Assembly (NCBI GenBank): GCA_934154785.1
Contig: CAKPGL010000002.1
Location: forward strand, 62,001-126,000
Source: an uncultured Bacilli bacterium
Lineage (GTDB): Bacteria > Bacillota_I > Bacilli_A > RF39 > UBA660
Direction of reading: 5' to 3'
Length of the DNA: 64,000 bases
In this document: positions 25,915 through 34,527 of the stretch, one piece after another
Layout: the number at the start of each line of letters is the position of its first letter
Position numbering within the stretch: the stretch's first letter is position 1
Position numbers and translations under genes: made by a program
Notes under the pieces: generated by a model
Seen by the model: only the letters and a program-made list of their open reading frames with translations
Databases searched by the model: none
Told to the model about the DNA's origin: nothing

Positions 25915-27537
25915 ATGAAAAAAAATAGATTATTTAATATATTAAAATTTTCTACATTAACATTGTTTACATTAGCTGCTGTGTTTCCTACAGTGATAAA
26001 GGCAGAAGATACAGATCCTGATGCTATTAAAATAGTAGAATATAGGGCTTGTACTGATTCGGGTGCTGGCTGGAAAGACCCAGAAAAATCAGCCGGATTA
26101 ACTATTGGTGCTAGTTCTAATTGCTTTTTGGCTCGAGGTTCTTCTTATAAATTAACAGCGTTATATAAAGACGGAACTTTGAATGATACTACGCCAACTG
26201 TTGCACTTAGGTTAAATGTTAACTTACTTTCTCCGGCACAAGATAGATTAGATATTGTCAATAAAAAATTAGTTACTGATGATACTACTTGTAAAAAAAT
26301 TGCCAATTATTATGGAAATGATGAGGGAATATATGCTGGACTAGGTCAGCTTTTAAAAGGTGTTGATGAAAGGCGTAAAGAGAAAAGTGATAATCACGTA
26401 TATGTTACAACAGATGAACAGTATTTTGCTTCTTTGGCGATGAGTCAATTTATTTCTGAAAAATTAAACAAGAGTAGTTATGCATTAAAAGGCGAAAGTG
26501 TTTCAAATGACGCAATTGCAAGTCGTTATAATGAGTTAGAGGAAGGATATATTAAAGCTACTACTGCAGTACCAGCACAAATAAATAATAAAACTATTAA
26601 AACATTTAAAATGCAATATATGATTGATGATAATAAAAAGGATTATTTATACAAATCTAGTTTTATTACTTTTAAAGATGCCACGCTATTAGATAAATAT
26701 ACTTCAAATAAAGGACAAGTTGAGTTATTTAACTTTACTTTAAAGAATAAAGATACCGGTGATTTATATGATGATTATGTTTATGCAGCAATTCAGAATA
26801 ATAAATCAACTAGAGCTCATGATTTAGTATATCAATTTGGTATTTGTGATAGTCTAGACTTTCAAGTAAAAGATTATGCAAATTGTAAGGCATTAAAGGG
26901 TAAAAAGTTACCTGCAGGTAATTACGAATTAGTTGTATCAGTTAATGATGCTATAACATATTCAAAAGTTAAAACTATTTATTCTTGTACATCTTCTAGT
27001 TCTACTACAGGATATACACCTATTGTATTAAGTAATGGTAATTATTCAACTGCTAAAAATTCAATTAAATATGATTTAACAAGTGAATTTACAGTAGAAT
27101 CAAATCCAACACCTGTGGTTCCAGATGATAAACCAATAGAAAAAATTGGTACTATTAAGGTTAGTATTGTTGACAAAAATAAGAAATTATTAACTGGTGT
27201 TAAATTTCAAATTTGTGAAGATAGAGATTGTAATTCAATAAAAAATACTGCTACTTCAACAAATGAATCTTATATTGCACCTAATATACCATTTGGTAAG
27301 TATTATATTGTGGTTACTGAAGTACCTAAAGGATATGTTGTTCCTACTACAGTTGAAGTAGCTGAATTAAGTACTTCTAACACAGTTGCAGAAAAAACTA
27401 TAGTAATAGAAGCTACTACTAATGTACCTGATACTTTATCTAATATATCTAAATTATTCTTGATTTGCGGTATAGTTGGTATAATAGCGGGAACTTATTT
27501 AGTGTATAGTAATGCTAAGAAGCAAGAAGAAGTATAA
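25915..27537 (+). CDS. Sorted surface protein with C-terminal SpaA-like domain
   Basis: 540 residues. The signal peptide ends near KAEDT (about residue 29). A large N-terminal region of unknown fold has scattered cysteines. Near residue 415 a SpaA-like domain begins (GTIKVSIVDKNKKLLTGVKF, closing with VTEVPKGY), followed by VPDTLSN, a hydrophobic helix and a KKQEEV tail. Together with its two upstream neighbours it appears to build one surface structure; this one, with its big unique head, could be the tip or base subunit (inference). The ribosome site is AGGTGAGAAG. The sortase gene starts inside its last codons. Confidence 0.72.
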   Translation: MKKNRLFNILKFSTLTLFTLAAVFPTVIKAEDTDPDAIKIVEYRACTDSGAGWKDPEKSAGLTIGASSNCFLARGSSYKLTALYKDGTLNDTTPTVALRLNVNLLSPAQDRLDIVNKKLVTDDTTCKKIANYYGNDEGIYAGLGQLLKGVDERRKEKSDNHVYVTTDEQYFASLAMSQFISEKLNKSSYALKGESVSNDAIASRYNELEEGYIKATTAVPAQINNKTIKTFKMQYMIDDNKKDYLYKSSFITFKDATLLDKYTSNKGQVELFNFTLKNKDTGDLYDDYVYAAIQNNKSTRAHDLVYQFGICDSLDFQVKDYANCKALKGKKLPAGNYELVVSVNDAITYSKVKTIYSCTSSSSTTGYTPIVLSNGNYSTAKNSIKYDLTSEFTVESNPTPVVPDDKPIEKIGTIKVSIVDKNKKLLTGVKFQICEDRDCNSIKNTATSTNESYIAPNIPFGKYYIVVTEVPKGYVVPTTVEVAELSTSNTVAEKTIVIEATTNVPDTLSNISKLFLICGIVGIIAGTYLVYSNAKKQEEV

Positions 27538-28201
27538 TTTATCATTTGTTTTTGGTATTTTATTTATAATTTGTGGATTAGTTATTATACTTTACAATTA
27601 TTTTGAAACCAAAAAAATTGAGAGTTTTGATAGTATGAGTATTGCTTTATTGGAATCTGAAACTCCTAGTAATATTGATGATGATTCTAATTTACCAAAT
27701 GATATAGAAGAACCTACAACTGATGATGAACCAAATCAACCTGATAATCCAGTTGTAGAGCGACCTAAGCCACAACCTAAACCAGTTGATTATACAAAGT
27801 ATTATGTAGGTACTCTTGAAATACCTAAGATAAATTTGAAAAAGGGATTTCTAAATATTGATTCACCATATAATAATGTTGATAGGAATGTTACCGTAAT
27901 CAAGTCATCTGATTATCCAGATGTTACAAATGGCAATTTTATATTAGCGGCTCATACTGGTAGTAGTAGTATAAGTTTCTTTACTAAACTACACGATTTA
28001 TCAATTGGTGATTTAGCATATATTAATTACAAAGAAAAAAAGTATACTTATCAATTAGTAAATATATATACTCAGCCTAAAGTTGGTTGGATTAATATTT
28101 ATCGTGATACAAGTAAAACTACTTTAACGTTGGTTACTTGTACTAAAAATACACAAGAAACGCAAACAATATTTATATTAGAATTAATAAATGTAGAATA
28201 A
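27512..28201 (+). CDS. Sortase of the surface-protein operon
   Basis: 229 residues. An N-terminal membrane anchor (about 10-30), a Pro/Asp-rich linker (60-95), then the sortase barrel. The catalytic His is in LAAHTG and the catalytic Cys in LTLVTC. The position where other sortases have the third catalytic residue Arg, just before the last strand (KRKIF in SrtA), reads ETQTIF here, so Gln stands in for Arg. It overlaps the previous gene by 26 bases without a clear ribosome site, so translation is probably coupled. It should anchor the three VPxT/SPxT proteins upstream. The class is uncertain. Confidence 0.85.
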   Translation: MLRSKKKYNLSFVFGILFIICGLVIILYNYFETKKIESFDSMSIALLESETPSNIDDDSNLPNDIEEPTTDDEPNQPDNPVVERPKPQPKPVDYTKYYVGTLEIPKINLKKGFLNIDSPYNNVDRNVTVIKSSDYPDVTNGNFILAAHTGSSSISFFTKLHDLSIGDLAYINYKEKKYTYQLVNIYTQPKVGWINIYRDTSKTTLTLVTCTKNTQETQTIFILELINVE

Positions 28202-28215
28202 AAGGGAGTGTTAGT

Positions 28216-29004
28216 ATGATTAATTTTTCTTTCTCTGAAAAATTGGTTCAATTAAAAGATATTATTGTATCTTCTCCCTTTTTTTTTGTTTCTGTCATAA
28301 TTGGTATTATCTTGTTAATAATTATGATTGTTGGGGTAAAGAAAAATCGTAGAATCAATAATATTATATTTATAGTATCTTGGATTTTCGTTGCAGTTTT
28401 TTGTATTGCCCGTTATTTTAGTTTTTTTGTAAGTATCTTTGATAGATTATTTGGTAGAATAGTTGATGAGATATATTTTCCATCTATTTCTATTTATACA
28501 GTAATGTTAATAACTACTAATATAATATTTGTATCTTCAATGTTTAAAAAGAAAGTTAATTCTTTGGTTAAAATTATTAATGTTGGATTTGCAATGCTAT
28601 TAGATTTCTTGTTTATTCTTATTTTAGATACTATTATGAAAAATAATATCGATATATCTGCCAAATTTGGCATATATACTAATTCATCTTTATTAATATT
28701 ACTAGAACTTAGTATGACTATTTTCTTAATATGGTTACTTATAGTAGGAGTTTTGTATTTAATTAATAAATATGGTGTTAAAAAAGTATTTGTTAATGAG
28801 TATAAAGAAAAAGATTATGAAATTATAGATACTAAGAATGATGACATTAAAGATGATGGTTATATGGAAATAATTGATACACTAGAAGAAAAGACTAATG
28901 TAAATAAAAATTTGCCAAATTCTAGCAATGATATATCAGAAATTATAGATTTAGAAGACGATAATACTAGCAAAAAAGATAATATTGAGATTATGAATAT
29001 TTAA
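28216..29004 (+). CDS. Polytopic membrane protein with acidic cytosolic tail
   Basis: 262 residues from an ATG preceded by GGGAG. About five hydrophobic helices lie between residues 20 and 190. A 70-residue tail rich in Asp, Glu, Asn and Lys follows, in which EIIDxxxD-like pieces recur (YEIIDTKND, MEIIDTLEE, SEIIDLEDD, IEIMNI). No family recognised. Being last in the surface operon, 14 bases after the sortase, it could support secretion or assembly of the surface structure; this is context only. Confidence 0.65.
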   Translation: MINFSFSEKLVQLKDIIVSSPFFFVSVIIGIILLIIMIVGVKKNRRINNIIFIVSWIFVAVFCIARYFSFFVSIFDRLFGRIVDEIYFPSISIYTVMLITTNIIFVSSMFKKKVNSLVKIINVGFAMLLDFLFILILDTIMKNNIDISAKFGIYTNSSLLILLELSMTIFLIWLLIVGVLYLINKYGVKKVFVNEYKEKDYEIIDTKNDDIKDDGYMEIIDTLEEKTNVNKNLPNSSNDISEIIDLEDDNTSKKDNIEIMNI

Positions 29005-29028
29005 GACTTCTAAGTCTTTTTTTTTTAC
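29003..29028 (+). terminator. Terminator of the surface-protein operon
   Basis: AAGACTT (29003-29009) with AAGTCTT (29012-29018), followed by about ten T. The stop codon lies just inside the stem. Confidence 0.7.
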
Positions 29029-29054
29029 ATAATATTAAATGGAGTAGTGATATT

Positions 29055-29285
29055 ATGCGACTTTCAGATTTACAAAGTAAAGATATAATTAACATTAACG
29101 ATGGTAAAAAAATTGGCAATATAATAGATGTTAAAATTAATGAAAAAGGTGATATGGAAGGATTAGTAGTAGAACAATCAAAATTTTTAATTTCTATGTT
29201 TACAACCCACAATGAGGTAGAAATTAAATGGAGTCAAATAGAAAAAATAGGTGAAGATGTAATACTTGTAAATTTTATGATTTAA
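29055..29285 (+). CDS. YlmC/YmxH family sporulation-associated protein (PRC-barrel)
   Basis: 76 residues. MRLSDLQSKDIININDGKKIG and the GNIIDVKI strand are the PRC-barrel-like core of the YlmC/YmxH family, a small protein kept in spore-forming Firmicutes and often linked to sporulation or division loci. The exact job is unknown. The ribosome site is GTGAT before the ATG. Its presence agrees with SigG, SigE and SpoIIGA in the window. Confidence 0.85.
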   Translation: MRLSDLQSKDIININDGKKIGNIIDVKINEKGDMEGLVVEQSKFLISMFTTHNEVEIKWSQIEKIGEDVILVNFMI

Positions 29286-29312
29286 TGTTATCATTATAAT
29301 GAGGGTGAAATA

Positions 29313-30350
29313 ATGAAGAAAAGAATTACTATAAACATGTTGTCATCTGCTGATAAAGTAGATGGTCAAGGTGTTGGTAGCGCTTATTTAGAACAAGTAG
29401 CTCTTGTTAAAGATGGTGCTAAAGACTATTTTAGTGTTAGAGTAAATAGTCGTGATAAAGCTGATATAATCCATTGTCACACAATTGATCCAATTAATTA
29501 TTTAAAAATGAAAATGAATAAAGGTGTTAATGTATCTTATGTACATTTTTTACCTCACACTTTAGATGGAAGTATAAAGCTTCCAAAGATATCTTTTAAA
29601 ATATTTAAAAACTATGTAATAGAATTTTATAAAACAGCTGACCATGTAGTTGTAGTTAATCCTATATTTAAAAAGGAATTAGCGCAATATGGTATTGAGG
29701 ATGAAAAAATACATTATATTCCTAATTATGTATCAAGAGAAAAGTTTCATAAATTAACAGATAAACAGGTTTCTGCTTTAAAAAGGAAGTATAGTATTGA
29801 TCCTAATAAGTTTGTTGTTTTGGGTGTTGGTCAAGTTCAAACAAGAAAAGGTGTTCTTGATTTTATTAAAACGGCAAAAAAATTACCAGATGTTCAGTTT
29901 GTTTGGTGTGGGGGCTTTTCATTTGGTTGTATAACAGATGGTTACGAAGAACTAAAAAAAGTTTATGATAATCCACCAGAAAATGTTAAATTCTTAGGTA
30001 TCATTCCGCGTGATGAAATGAATAATATGTATAATATAGCAGACGTGTTATTTATGCCATCATATAATGAATTATTTCCTATGGCTATTTTAGAGGCTAT
30101 AAATTCTAGTAAACCACTTCTATTAAGAGACTTGGATTTATATGAAGATATATTATTTAATAAATATATTAAAGGTAAAAGTGTAAGCGATTTTGCAGAC
30201 GCTATTAAGAAGTTGAGTACAGATAAGAAATTTTATAAAGAACAAAGTAAAATGTCTGATGAAATAAGTAATTATTATTCTAAGGAACACGTATTACAAA
30301 TGTGGATTGATTTTTATACAAAAATATATGAAGATAGAGTAGAAAAATAA
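29313..30350 (+). CDS. Glycosyltransferase, GT4-type, probably for membrane glycolipid
   Basis: 345 residues. There are two Rossmann halves: DIIHCHTIDP in the first and VVLGVGQVQTRKGVLDFIK plus FMPSYNELFPMAILEAI in the second. This is the E-x7-E nucleotide-sugar pattern of GT-B family 4 enzymes. There are no membrane helices; such enzymes attach to the membrane surface. Many relatives glucosylate diacylglycerol, so a glycolipid or lipoteichoic-acid anchor role is possible, but the substrate cannot be read from the sequence. The ribosome site is GAGGGTG. It is followed by its own terminator. Confidence 0.82.
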   Translation: MKKRITINMLSSADKVDGQGVGSAYLEQVALVKDGAKDYFSVRVNSRDKADIIHCHTIDPINYLKMKMNKGVNVSYVHFLPHTLDGSIKLPKISFKIFKNYVIEFYKTADHVVVVNPIFKKELAQYGIEDEKIHYIPNYVSREKFHKLTDKQVSALKRKYSIDPNKFVVLGVGQVQTRKGVLDFIKTAKKLPDVQFVWCGGFSFGCITDGYEELKKVYDNPPENVKFLGIIPRDEMNNMYNIADVLFMPSYNELFPMAILEAINSSKPLLLRDLDLYEDILFNKYIKGKSVSDFADAIKKLSTDKKFYKEQSKMSDEISNYYSKEHVLQMWIDFYTKIYEDRVEK

Positions 30351-30365
30351 AATTTCTACTCTTTT
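30336..30365 (+). terminator. Terminator after the glycosyltransferase gene
   Basis: AGAGTAGAAA (30336-30345) with TTTCTACTCT (30353-30362). The stop codon lies in the loop. Confidence 0.75.
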
Positions 30366-30366
30366 A

Positions 30367-30375
30367 TGATATAAT
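30367..30375 (+). promoter_or_regulatory. Extended -10 promoter of the flavin electron-transfer operon
   Basis: TGATATAAT directly after the terminator; GGTGAAATT precedes the apbE ATG 20 bases on. Confidence 0.5.
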
Positions 30376-30395
30376 TATTTATAGTTGGTGAAATT

Positions 30396-31376
30396 ATGAA
30401 GAAATTTAAGATATTATTTATAGTAGTTTTAATACTCATTACAGGTTGTTCTAATAATAAGGAAAAGGAATACAAACTAAATTTGTATTATATGGATACT
30501 TATATTTATGTTGATTTCTTTTGTCAGGATTCTACTAAAGCTTCTAAAATTAAAGATGATATTGATAACATCTACAAAGAATATCATGAGTTATCTGATA
30601 GATATCAAGCGTATGATAATATAATTAATATTTATAGTATTTATAATAATACTAGTAAAGAAAAAACACTTACTATTAATTCTAAATTATATGATTTATT
30701 AGATTACACTTTGAGTTTTCAGACCAAAACAGATGATAAATTTAATATTGAAATAGGTTCTACTATTGATGTGTGGAAAAAGTATCGCGATTTAGGAGAA
30801 GGTATTCCTACTAAAAAAGAATTAAATAATACAAAAAAAATAAATCATGTTACTTTACTAGGTGATAATCAAATATTAAATAATCATCCTAATATAGATT
30901 TAGGCGCTATTAGCAAGGGTTATACCACGGAATTAGTAGGTAAATACTTAGAAGAAAATGGTATTACTAAATATTTAATTAATGCTGGAGGGAATGTTAA
31001 AGTAGGTATTCCAAGTAATAAAGAGGCATATTCTATTGGTATTCAAAGCCCTAATAAGGATGGCTCTTTACTTACGGTTGTAAAGGGTAAAAATATTAGT
31101 GTCATAACTAGTGGTAGCTATGAAAGAAATTATACTTATAATGGTATAACTTATTCACATATTATAGATCCTGTTACACTATATCCCGCTAATAATATGA
31201 AAAGCGTTACTGTAGTAACTAAAGATAGTGCTTTAGGGGATATATTATCAACTACCTTGTTTTTAATGACTGTAGATGAAGGAAAAGAATTTATTAAAGA
31301 TTATGATGTAGAAGCTATCTGGGTTACAAATGATGATCGTATTATTCGTAGTGAAGGATTTAGTGCTTATGAATAA
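30396..31376 (+). CDS. apbE: ApbE-type FAD:protein FMN transferase, lipoprotein
   Basis: 326 residues. The signal peptide has a lipobox ITGC, so the enzyme is lipid-anchored outside the membrane. The ApbE core shows YMDTYIYVD, GAISKGYTTELVGKYL and YLINAGGNVKVG, with the metal/FAD-binding region SVITSGSYERNY and HIIDPVTLYP. It moves FMN from FAD onto a Thr/Ser of a target protein. A target with the needed motif is encoded 900 bases downstream (FMN-binding lipoprotein). It is the first gene of a four-gene operon resembling the flavin-based extracellular electron-transfer locus of Listeria, where this role is called FmnB. Confidence 0.92.
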   Translation: MKKFKILFIVVLILITGCSNNKEKEYKLNLYYMDTYIYVDFFCQDSTKASKIKDDIDNIYKEYHELSDRYQAYDNIINIYSIYNNTSKEKTLTINSKLYDLLDYTLSFQTKTDDKFNIEIGSTIDVWKKYRDLGEGIPTKKELNNTKKINHVTLLGDNQILNNHPNIDLGAISKGYTTELVGKYLEENGITKYLINAGGNVKVGIPSNKEAYSIGIQSPNKDGSLLTVVKGKNISVITSGSYERNYTYNGITYSHIIDPVTLYPANNMKSVTVVTKDSALGDILSTTLFLMTVDEGKEFIKDYDVEAIWVTNDDRIIRSEGFSAYE

Positions 31377-31734
31377 AAGCGATAAAAGACTACTTTTGAT
31401 ATTAATTGTTTTGATAGTTATTACCTGTTTAATTATTTATTTTACTAAATCTAATAATCCCAAAAACGCCTTAGTATATTATAAAGATAATTTAGTATTA
31501 ACTATTGATCTAAGTACTAGTGGTATAAAAGAATATACTGTTTCTGGAGAATTAGGAGATGTTATAATAGAAAAAAATAATGAACAAATTCGTGTAATTG
31601 GTGAAAACAGTCCTAATCATATTTGTAGTAAACAAGGTTATATCAAAGAAAGTTATGAAATGTTAATATGTTTACCTAATAAAGTCGTTATCAAAATAGA
31701 AGATAAAGATAACGTTGATACAATAGTAAAGTAG
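31369..31734 (+). CDS. NusG domain II protein (EetA-like), membrane-anchored
   Basis: 121 residues from the ATG at 31369, which overlaps the apbE stop by 8 bases and has GAAGGA upstream. One membrane helix (about 9-27) is followed by an extracellular domain. That domain has a VYYKDNLVLTIDL start and HICSKQGYI...MLICLPNKVVI, the paired-Cys pattern (C near HIC and C in LICLP) of NusG domain II proteins. Such small proteins sit next to Gx transporter genes and are called EetA in flavin electron-transfer loci (naming from memory of that literature). Confidence 0.78.
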   Translation: MNKSDKRLLLILIVLIVITCLIIYFTKSNNPKNALVYYKDNLVLTIDLSTSGIKEYTVSGELGDVIIEKNNEQIRVIGENSPNHICSKQGYIKESYEMLICLPNKVVIKIEDKDNVDTIVK

Positions 31735-31741
31735 GTGTTAT

Positions 31742-32251
31742 ATGGAAATAAAAAAATTTACTAGATTATCTATGCTTTTAGCTTTATCAGTAGTATTAAA
31801 TATTGTTGAAAGTTTTATTCCTTTTTTTAGTGGTACTATACCAGGTTTAAAAATAGGTCTTGCTAATACAGTCATACTATTTGTTTTATATACTTATTCT
31901 TTTAAGGATGCTTTTAGTCTTTCCTTACTTAGGGTAATACTAGTTGGTATACTTAGAACTGGTTTATTTAGTATTACATTCTTTTTTAGTTTAAGTGGTG
32001 CTATTCTTAGTATTATTACTATGTATTTATTTAAAAAGTTTACAAAACTATCTATTATAGGTATTAGTATAATTGGTTCTATTATGCATTCTATTGGTCA
32101 AATATTAGTAGCAGTATTACTAGTACAAAACATTAATATAGTTTACTATTTACCTTGGATATTACTATTTGCTATACCGTCTGGTATATTAGTAGGATTT
32201 ATTAGCAAAGAATTACTTAAATATTTTGATGTAAAGTCCCTTGATAAATAA
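31742..32251 (+). CDS. Gx transporter family / EetB-like integral membrane protein
   Basis: 169 residues, almost wholly hydrophobic, with five or six helices. IPGLKIGLANTVILFVLY and LLRVILVGILRTGLFS are the conserved blocks of the Gx transporter / 'heptaprenyl diphosphate synthase component I' family. It starts 7 bases after the NusG-II gene, with GGTG as ribosome site. In flavin electron-transfer loci this partner of EetA is required but its mechanism is unclear; it may be the membrane step for electrons or quinone. Confidence 0.82.
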   Translation: MEIKKFTRLSMLLALSVVLNIVESFIPFFSGTIPGLKIGLANTVILFVLYTYSFKDAFSLSLLRVILVGILRTGLFSITFFFSLSGAILSIITMYLFKKFTKLSIIGISIIGSIMHSIGQILVAVLLVQNINIVYYLPWILLFAIPSGILVGFISKELLKYFDVKSLDK

Positions 32252-32291
32252 TTATTTTTAATATATAATTTTTATAGAAAGTAGGGATAAG

Positions 32292-32726
32292 ATGAAAAAA
32301 TTATTTATAGCATTTTTAGCAGTTTCTTGTATTTTTATCACGGGTTGTGGCAATAAAACATTAAAGGAAGGTACTTATAAAGGTACCGCTATTGATAACT
32401 ATGGTGGTGAAGAAAATACTGCTAGTGCCGAAGTAAAAATAGATGCTGAAGGAAAAATAACTTCAGTATACTTAGATACAACTTATAAAGGATCCACAAA
32501 AAAGGCTTTAAAAAATGAATATGGTATGAAAGGTCATCCTTATGGTTCAAAAATAGGTGAGTGGTATGAACAAGTTGAAAGACTAGAAGCCGCTATTGTT
32601 GAACACCAAGGTACAGATTTTTTAGCACTAGGTGAAGATGGTAAAACTGACGCGGTAAGCGGTTGTACAATAAGTATTAGTGCTTTAGTAGAAGCTACTA
32701 ATAAAGCTATAGCACAAGCTAAATAA
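32292..32726 (+). CDS. FMN-binding domain lipoprotein (PplA-like electron carrier)
   Basis: 144 residues. The signal peptide has lipobox FITGC. A single FMN-binding domain follows, with GTYKGTAIDNYGG and the flavinylation sequence DAVSGCTIS, in which Thr is the expected FMN acceptor (usual form DxxSGAT; here Cys replaces Ala). ApbE of the same operon should attach the flavin. Listeria PplA has two such domains; this one has one. It probably carries electrons from the membrane to acceptors outside the cell. Confidence 0.9.
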   Translation: MKKLFIAFLAVSCIFITGCGNKTLKEGTYKGTAIDNYGGEENTASAEVKIDAEGKITSVYLDTTYKGSTKKALKNEYGMKGHPYGSKIGEWYEQVERLEAAIVEHQGTDFLALGEDGKTDAVSGCTISISALVEATNKAIAQAK

Positions 32727-32736
32727 TATAGATTAA

Positions 32737-32766
32737 AAAGAGTTTACTTAGGTAAGCTCTTTAATT
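32737..32766 (+). terminator. Terminator of the flavin electron-transfer operon
   Basis: AAAGAGTTTAC (32738-32748) with GTAAGCTCTTT (32752-32762), one mismatch, weak T tract. Confidence 0.6.
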
Positions 32767-32794
32767 TGCTAATAAAATAAATTATTGATATAAT
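32766..32794 (+). promoter_or_regulatory. Promoter of the double-HEPN gene
   Basis: TTGCTA (32766-32771), 17 bases, TATAAT (32789-32794), preceded by TGA to give an extended -10. Confidence 0.5.
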
Positions 32795-32810
32795 GTTTAA
32801 GGTGATTTAC

Positions 32811-34502
32811 TTGGAAAAATTAGATTCTATTTTTGAATATTATCAAGGTACTAAAGCATATTCCTTATTTTTATTAAACCAATTTGGCGATAATCAAAAT
32901 GGCACTTATATATTAGATAAAAACAACTACAATGCTGCTAGAGTAGCCTTTATTTCTATAATATTACTTGATATTAAAGAAGATATATTAGAAGACTTAG
33001 GAAATTCTAATTTTAAATCTAATATATTTAATGATGAACTTATCAAATCAGTTAATTTACTTGCTACTAAAGATGGTGATAACTACGTAATAAACAATTA
33101 CAGATTTAAAGATGCTCCTACTTTAGTAGCGGTTCTTAGAAATAAACTTGCACATGGGAATTTTACTTTAGATACTGAACATTCTAGAGTTATAATTGAT
33201 ATAAATGGACAAAACGTTATTCTTAATATAGATAAACTTGCCTTATTTGTTGCTTCATCTTTAAAAAACACTTATTTAAAAATGAAAAAAGGTAATTATA
33301 CTAAAAATATTTTAATATCAAACAAAATATATGCTAATAGAAAATTACCTCTTTCTAAAGAAAAACTGATAGAGTTAATTACTACCTTTAATAAAATTAG
33401 TTTTACTTTAGAAAATAAAGTAGGTGGTGATATACCTAAATATATTTTAGAGGAAGCTGATGCCTCAATTTATGCTTATAATAAAACTGGAGATATAAAA
33501 TATATAAATCATTTTAATAATAGTTATGAAGATTATAAATTAAACTCTACTAGAGAAAAAATAAAATATGATAAACAAAGTTTTGATTATATTGTGGATA
33601 ATGTATTGAAACAAACAGAAAAAAATAATTTATCTTATGATGCACAAGTAGAAGTATTAAAGCCTTTACTTGATAAGAAATTTTTAAAAAAGGAAAAAAT
33701 CGATGAAAGAATGGGTGCATTTAAAAATTTAATTTTATTAGATGCAGCTTATAAAATAAATAGTATTGATCAGAATAAAATAGGTAAATATATATCTACA
33801 TATTATACACCTGATACTTATTTTAGTATTAATAACGATTCTTTAGCGGCTTCCGCTTTAGCGATGTTTCAGGCTCTATTTTCATATTCTAATGATGATT
33901 TATATAATGATGGTTTAGAATATGAAAATAATTATAATAGTGGTTTAGATTATTCCAAATTAGATTTATCAAAAATAAAAATTAGTTATATAGAACCTGA
34001 TAATAAAATTATAAGTATTCTAAATGAAAAGAAAGTAGCTAGAGAAAAAGGTATATTAGAATTACAAGGTTCTATAAATAAAAAAATGACAAATTTAAAT
34101 AATGTTAAAGCAAAGGGTAATATTACCGCTATTGAAAATATAGAAAAATCTTTAATTGAGAGTAACGAAAATTTATCAAATCTTCAAAATGACTTAAATA
34201 ATATAAATCAAAAAATAAGTAATATTACAACGTATCAACTTAATAATAAATTACATTTAACAAATAAGGCTATAATTACTTGTATAAGAAATTCTATTGC
34301 TCACGGCCATTATAAATTTGTATATTCTAATGATTACAGTGATGTTAAAATAGTTTTTAATGATATATACGAAGGTAAAATAACATTTAGTGCTGAAGTA
34401 AATATAATTGATTTTATAGAATTGTTGTATGAAAATGATCATGTAATTATAGATTTTGTTGAAAATAATATAGAAAGAACTAGACAAGGTAAATCTATCT
34501 AG
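32811..34502 (+). CDS. Protein with two HEPN-type RNase motifs, otherwise unrecognised
   Basis: 563 residues from TTG at 32811, chosen because GGTGAT ends four bases upstream and the only ATG (32793) overlaps the -10 box. Two widely separated segments carry the R-N-x-x-A-H pattern of HEPN domains (Rx4H): LRNKLAHGNF with R110/H115, and IRNSIAHGHY with R493/H498. Each is followed by similar beta/helix text. Between them is a helical linker with coiled coil near 400-470. HEPN pairs often form metal-independent RNases (toxins, Abi proteins, Cas13). The RNase role is inference from the motif. The amidoligase gene starts 25 bases downstream, probably same mRNA. Confidence 0.65.
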   Translation: MEKLDSIFEYYQGTKAYSLFLLNQFGDNQNGTYILDKNNYNAARVAFISIILLDIKEDILEDLGNSNFKSNIFNDELIKSVNLLATKDGDNYVINNYRFKDAPTLVAVLRNKLAHGNFTLDTEHSRVIIDINGQNVILNIDKLALFVASSLKNTYLKMKKGNYTKNILISNKIYANRKLPLSKEKLIELITTFNKISFTLENKVGGDIPKYILEEADASIYAYNKTGDIKYINHFNNSYEDYKLNSTREKIKYDKQSFDYIVDNVLKQTEKNNLSYDAQVEVLKPLLDKKFLKKEKIDERMGAFKNLILLDAAYKINSIDQNKIGKYISTYYTPDTYFSINNDSLAASALAMFQALFSYSNDDLYNDGLEYENNYNSGLDYSKLDLSKIKISYIEPDNKIISILNEKKVAREKGILELQGSINKKMTNLNNVKAKGNITAIENIEKSLIESNENLSNLQNDLNNINQKISNITTYQLNNKLHLTNKAIITCIRNSIAHGHYKFVYSNDYSDVKIVFNDIYEGKITFSAEVNIIDFIELLYENDHVIIDFVENNIERTRQGKSI

Positions 34503-34527
34503 ACTAAAATTCAGGGGGGATATAAAA

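Noticed and set aside
32793..32810. ATG 32793 as start of the double-HEPN gene
   Set aside because: It overlaps the TATAAT box and lies upstream of the ribosome site; TTG 32811 has the proper spacing.
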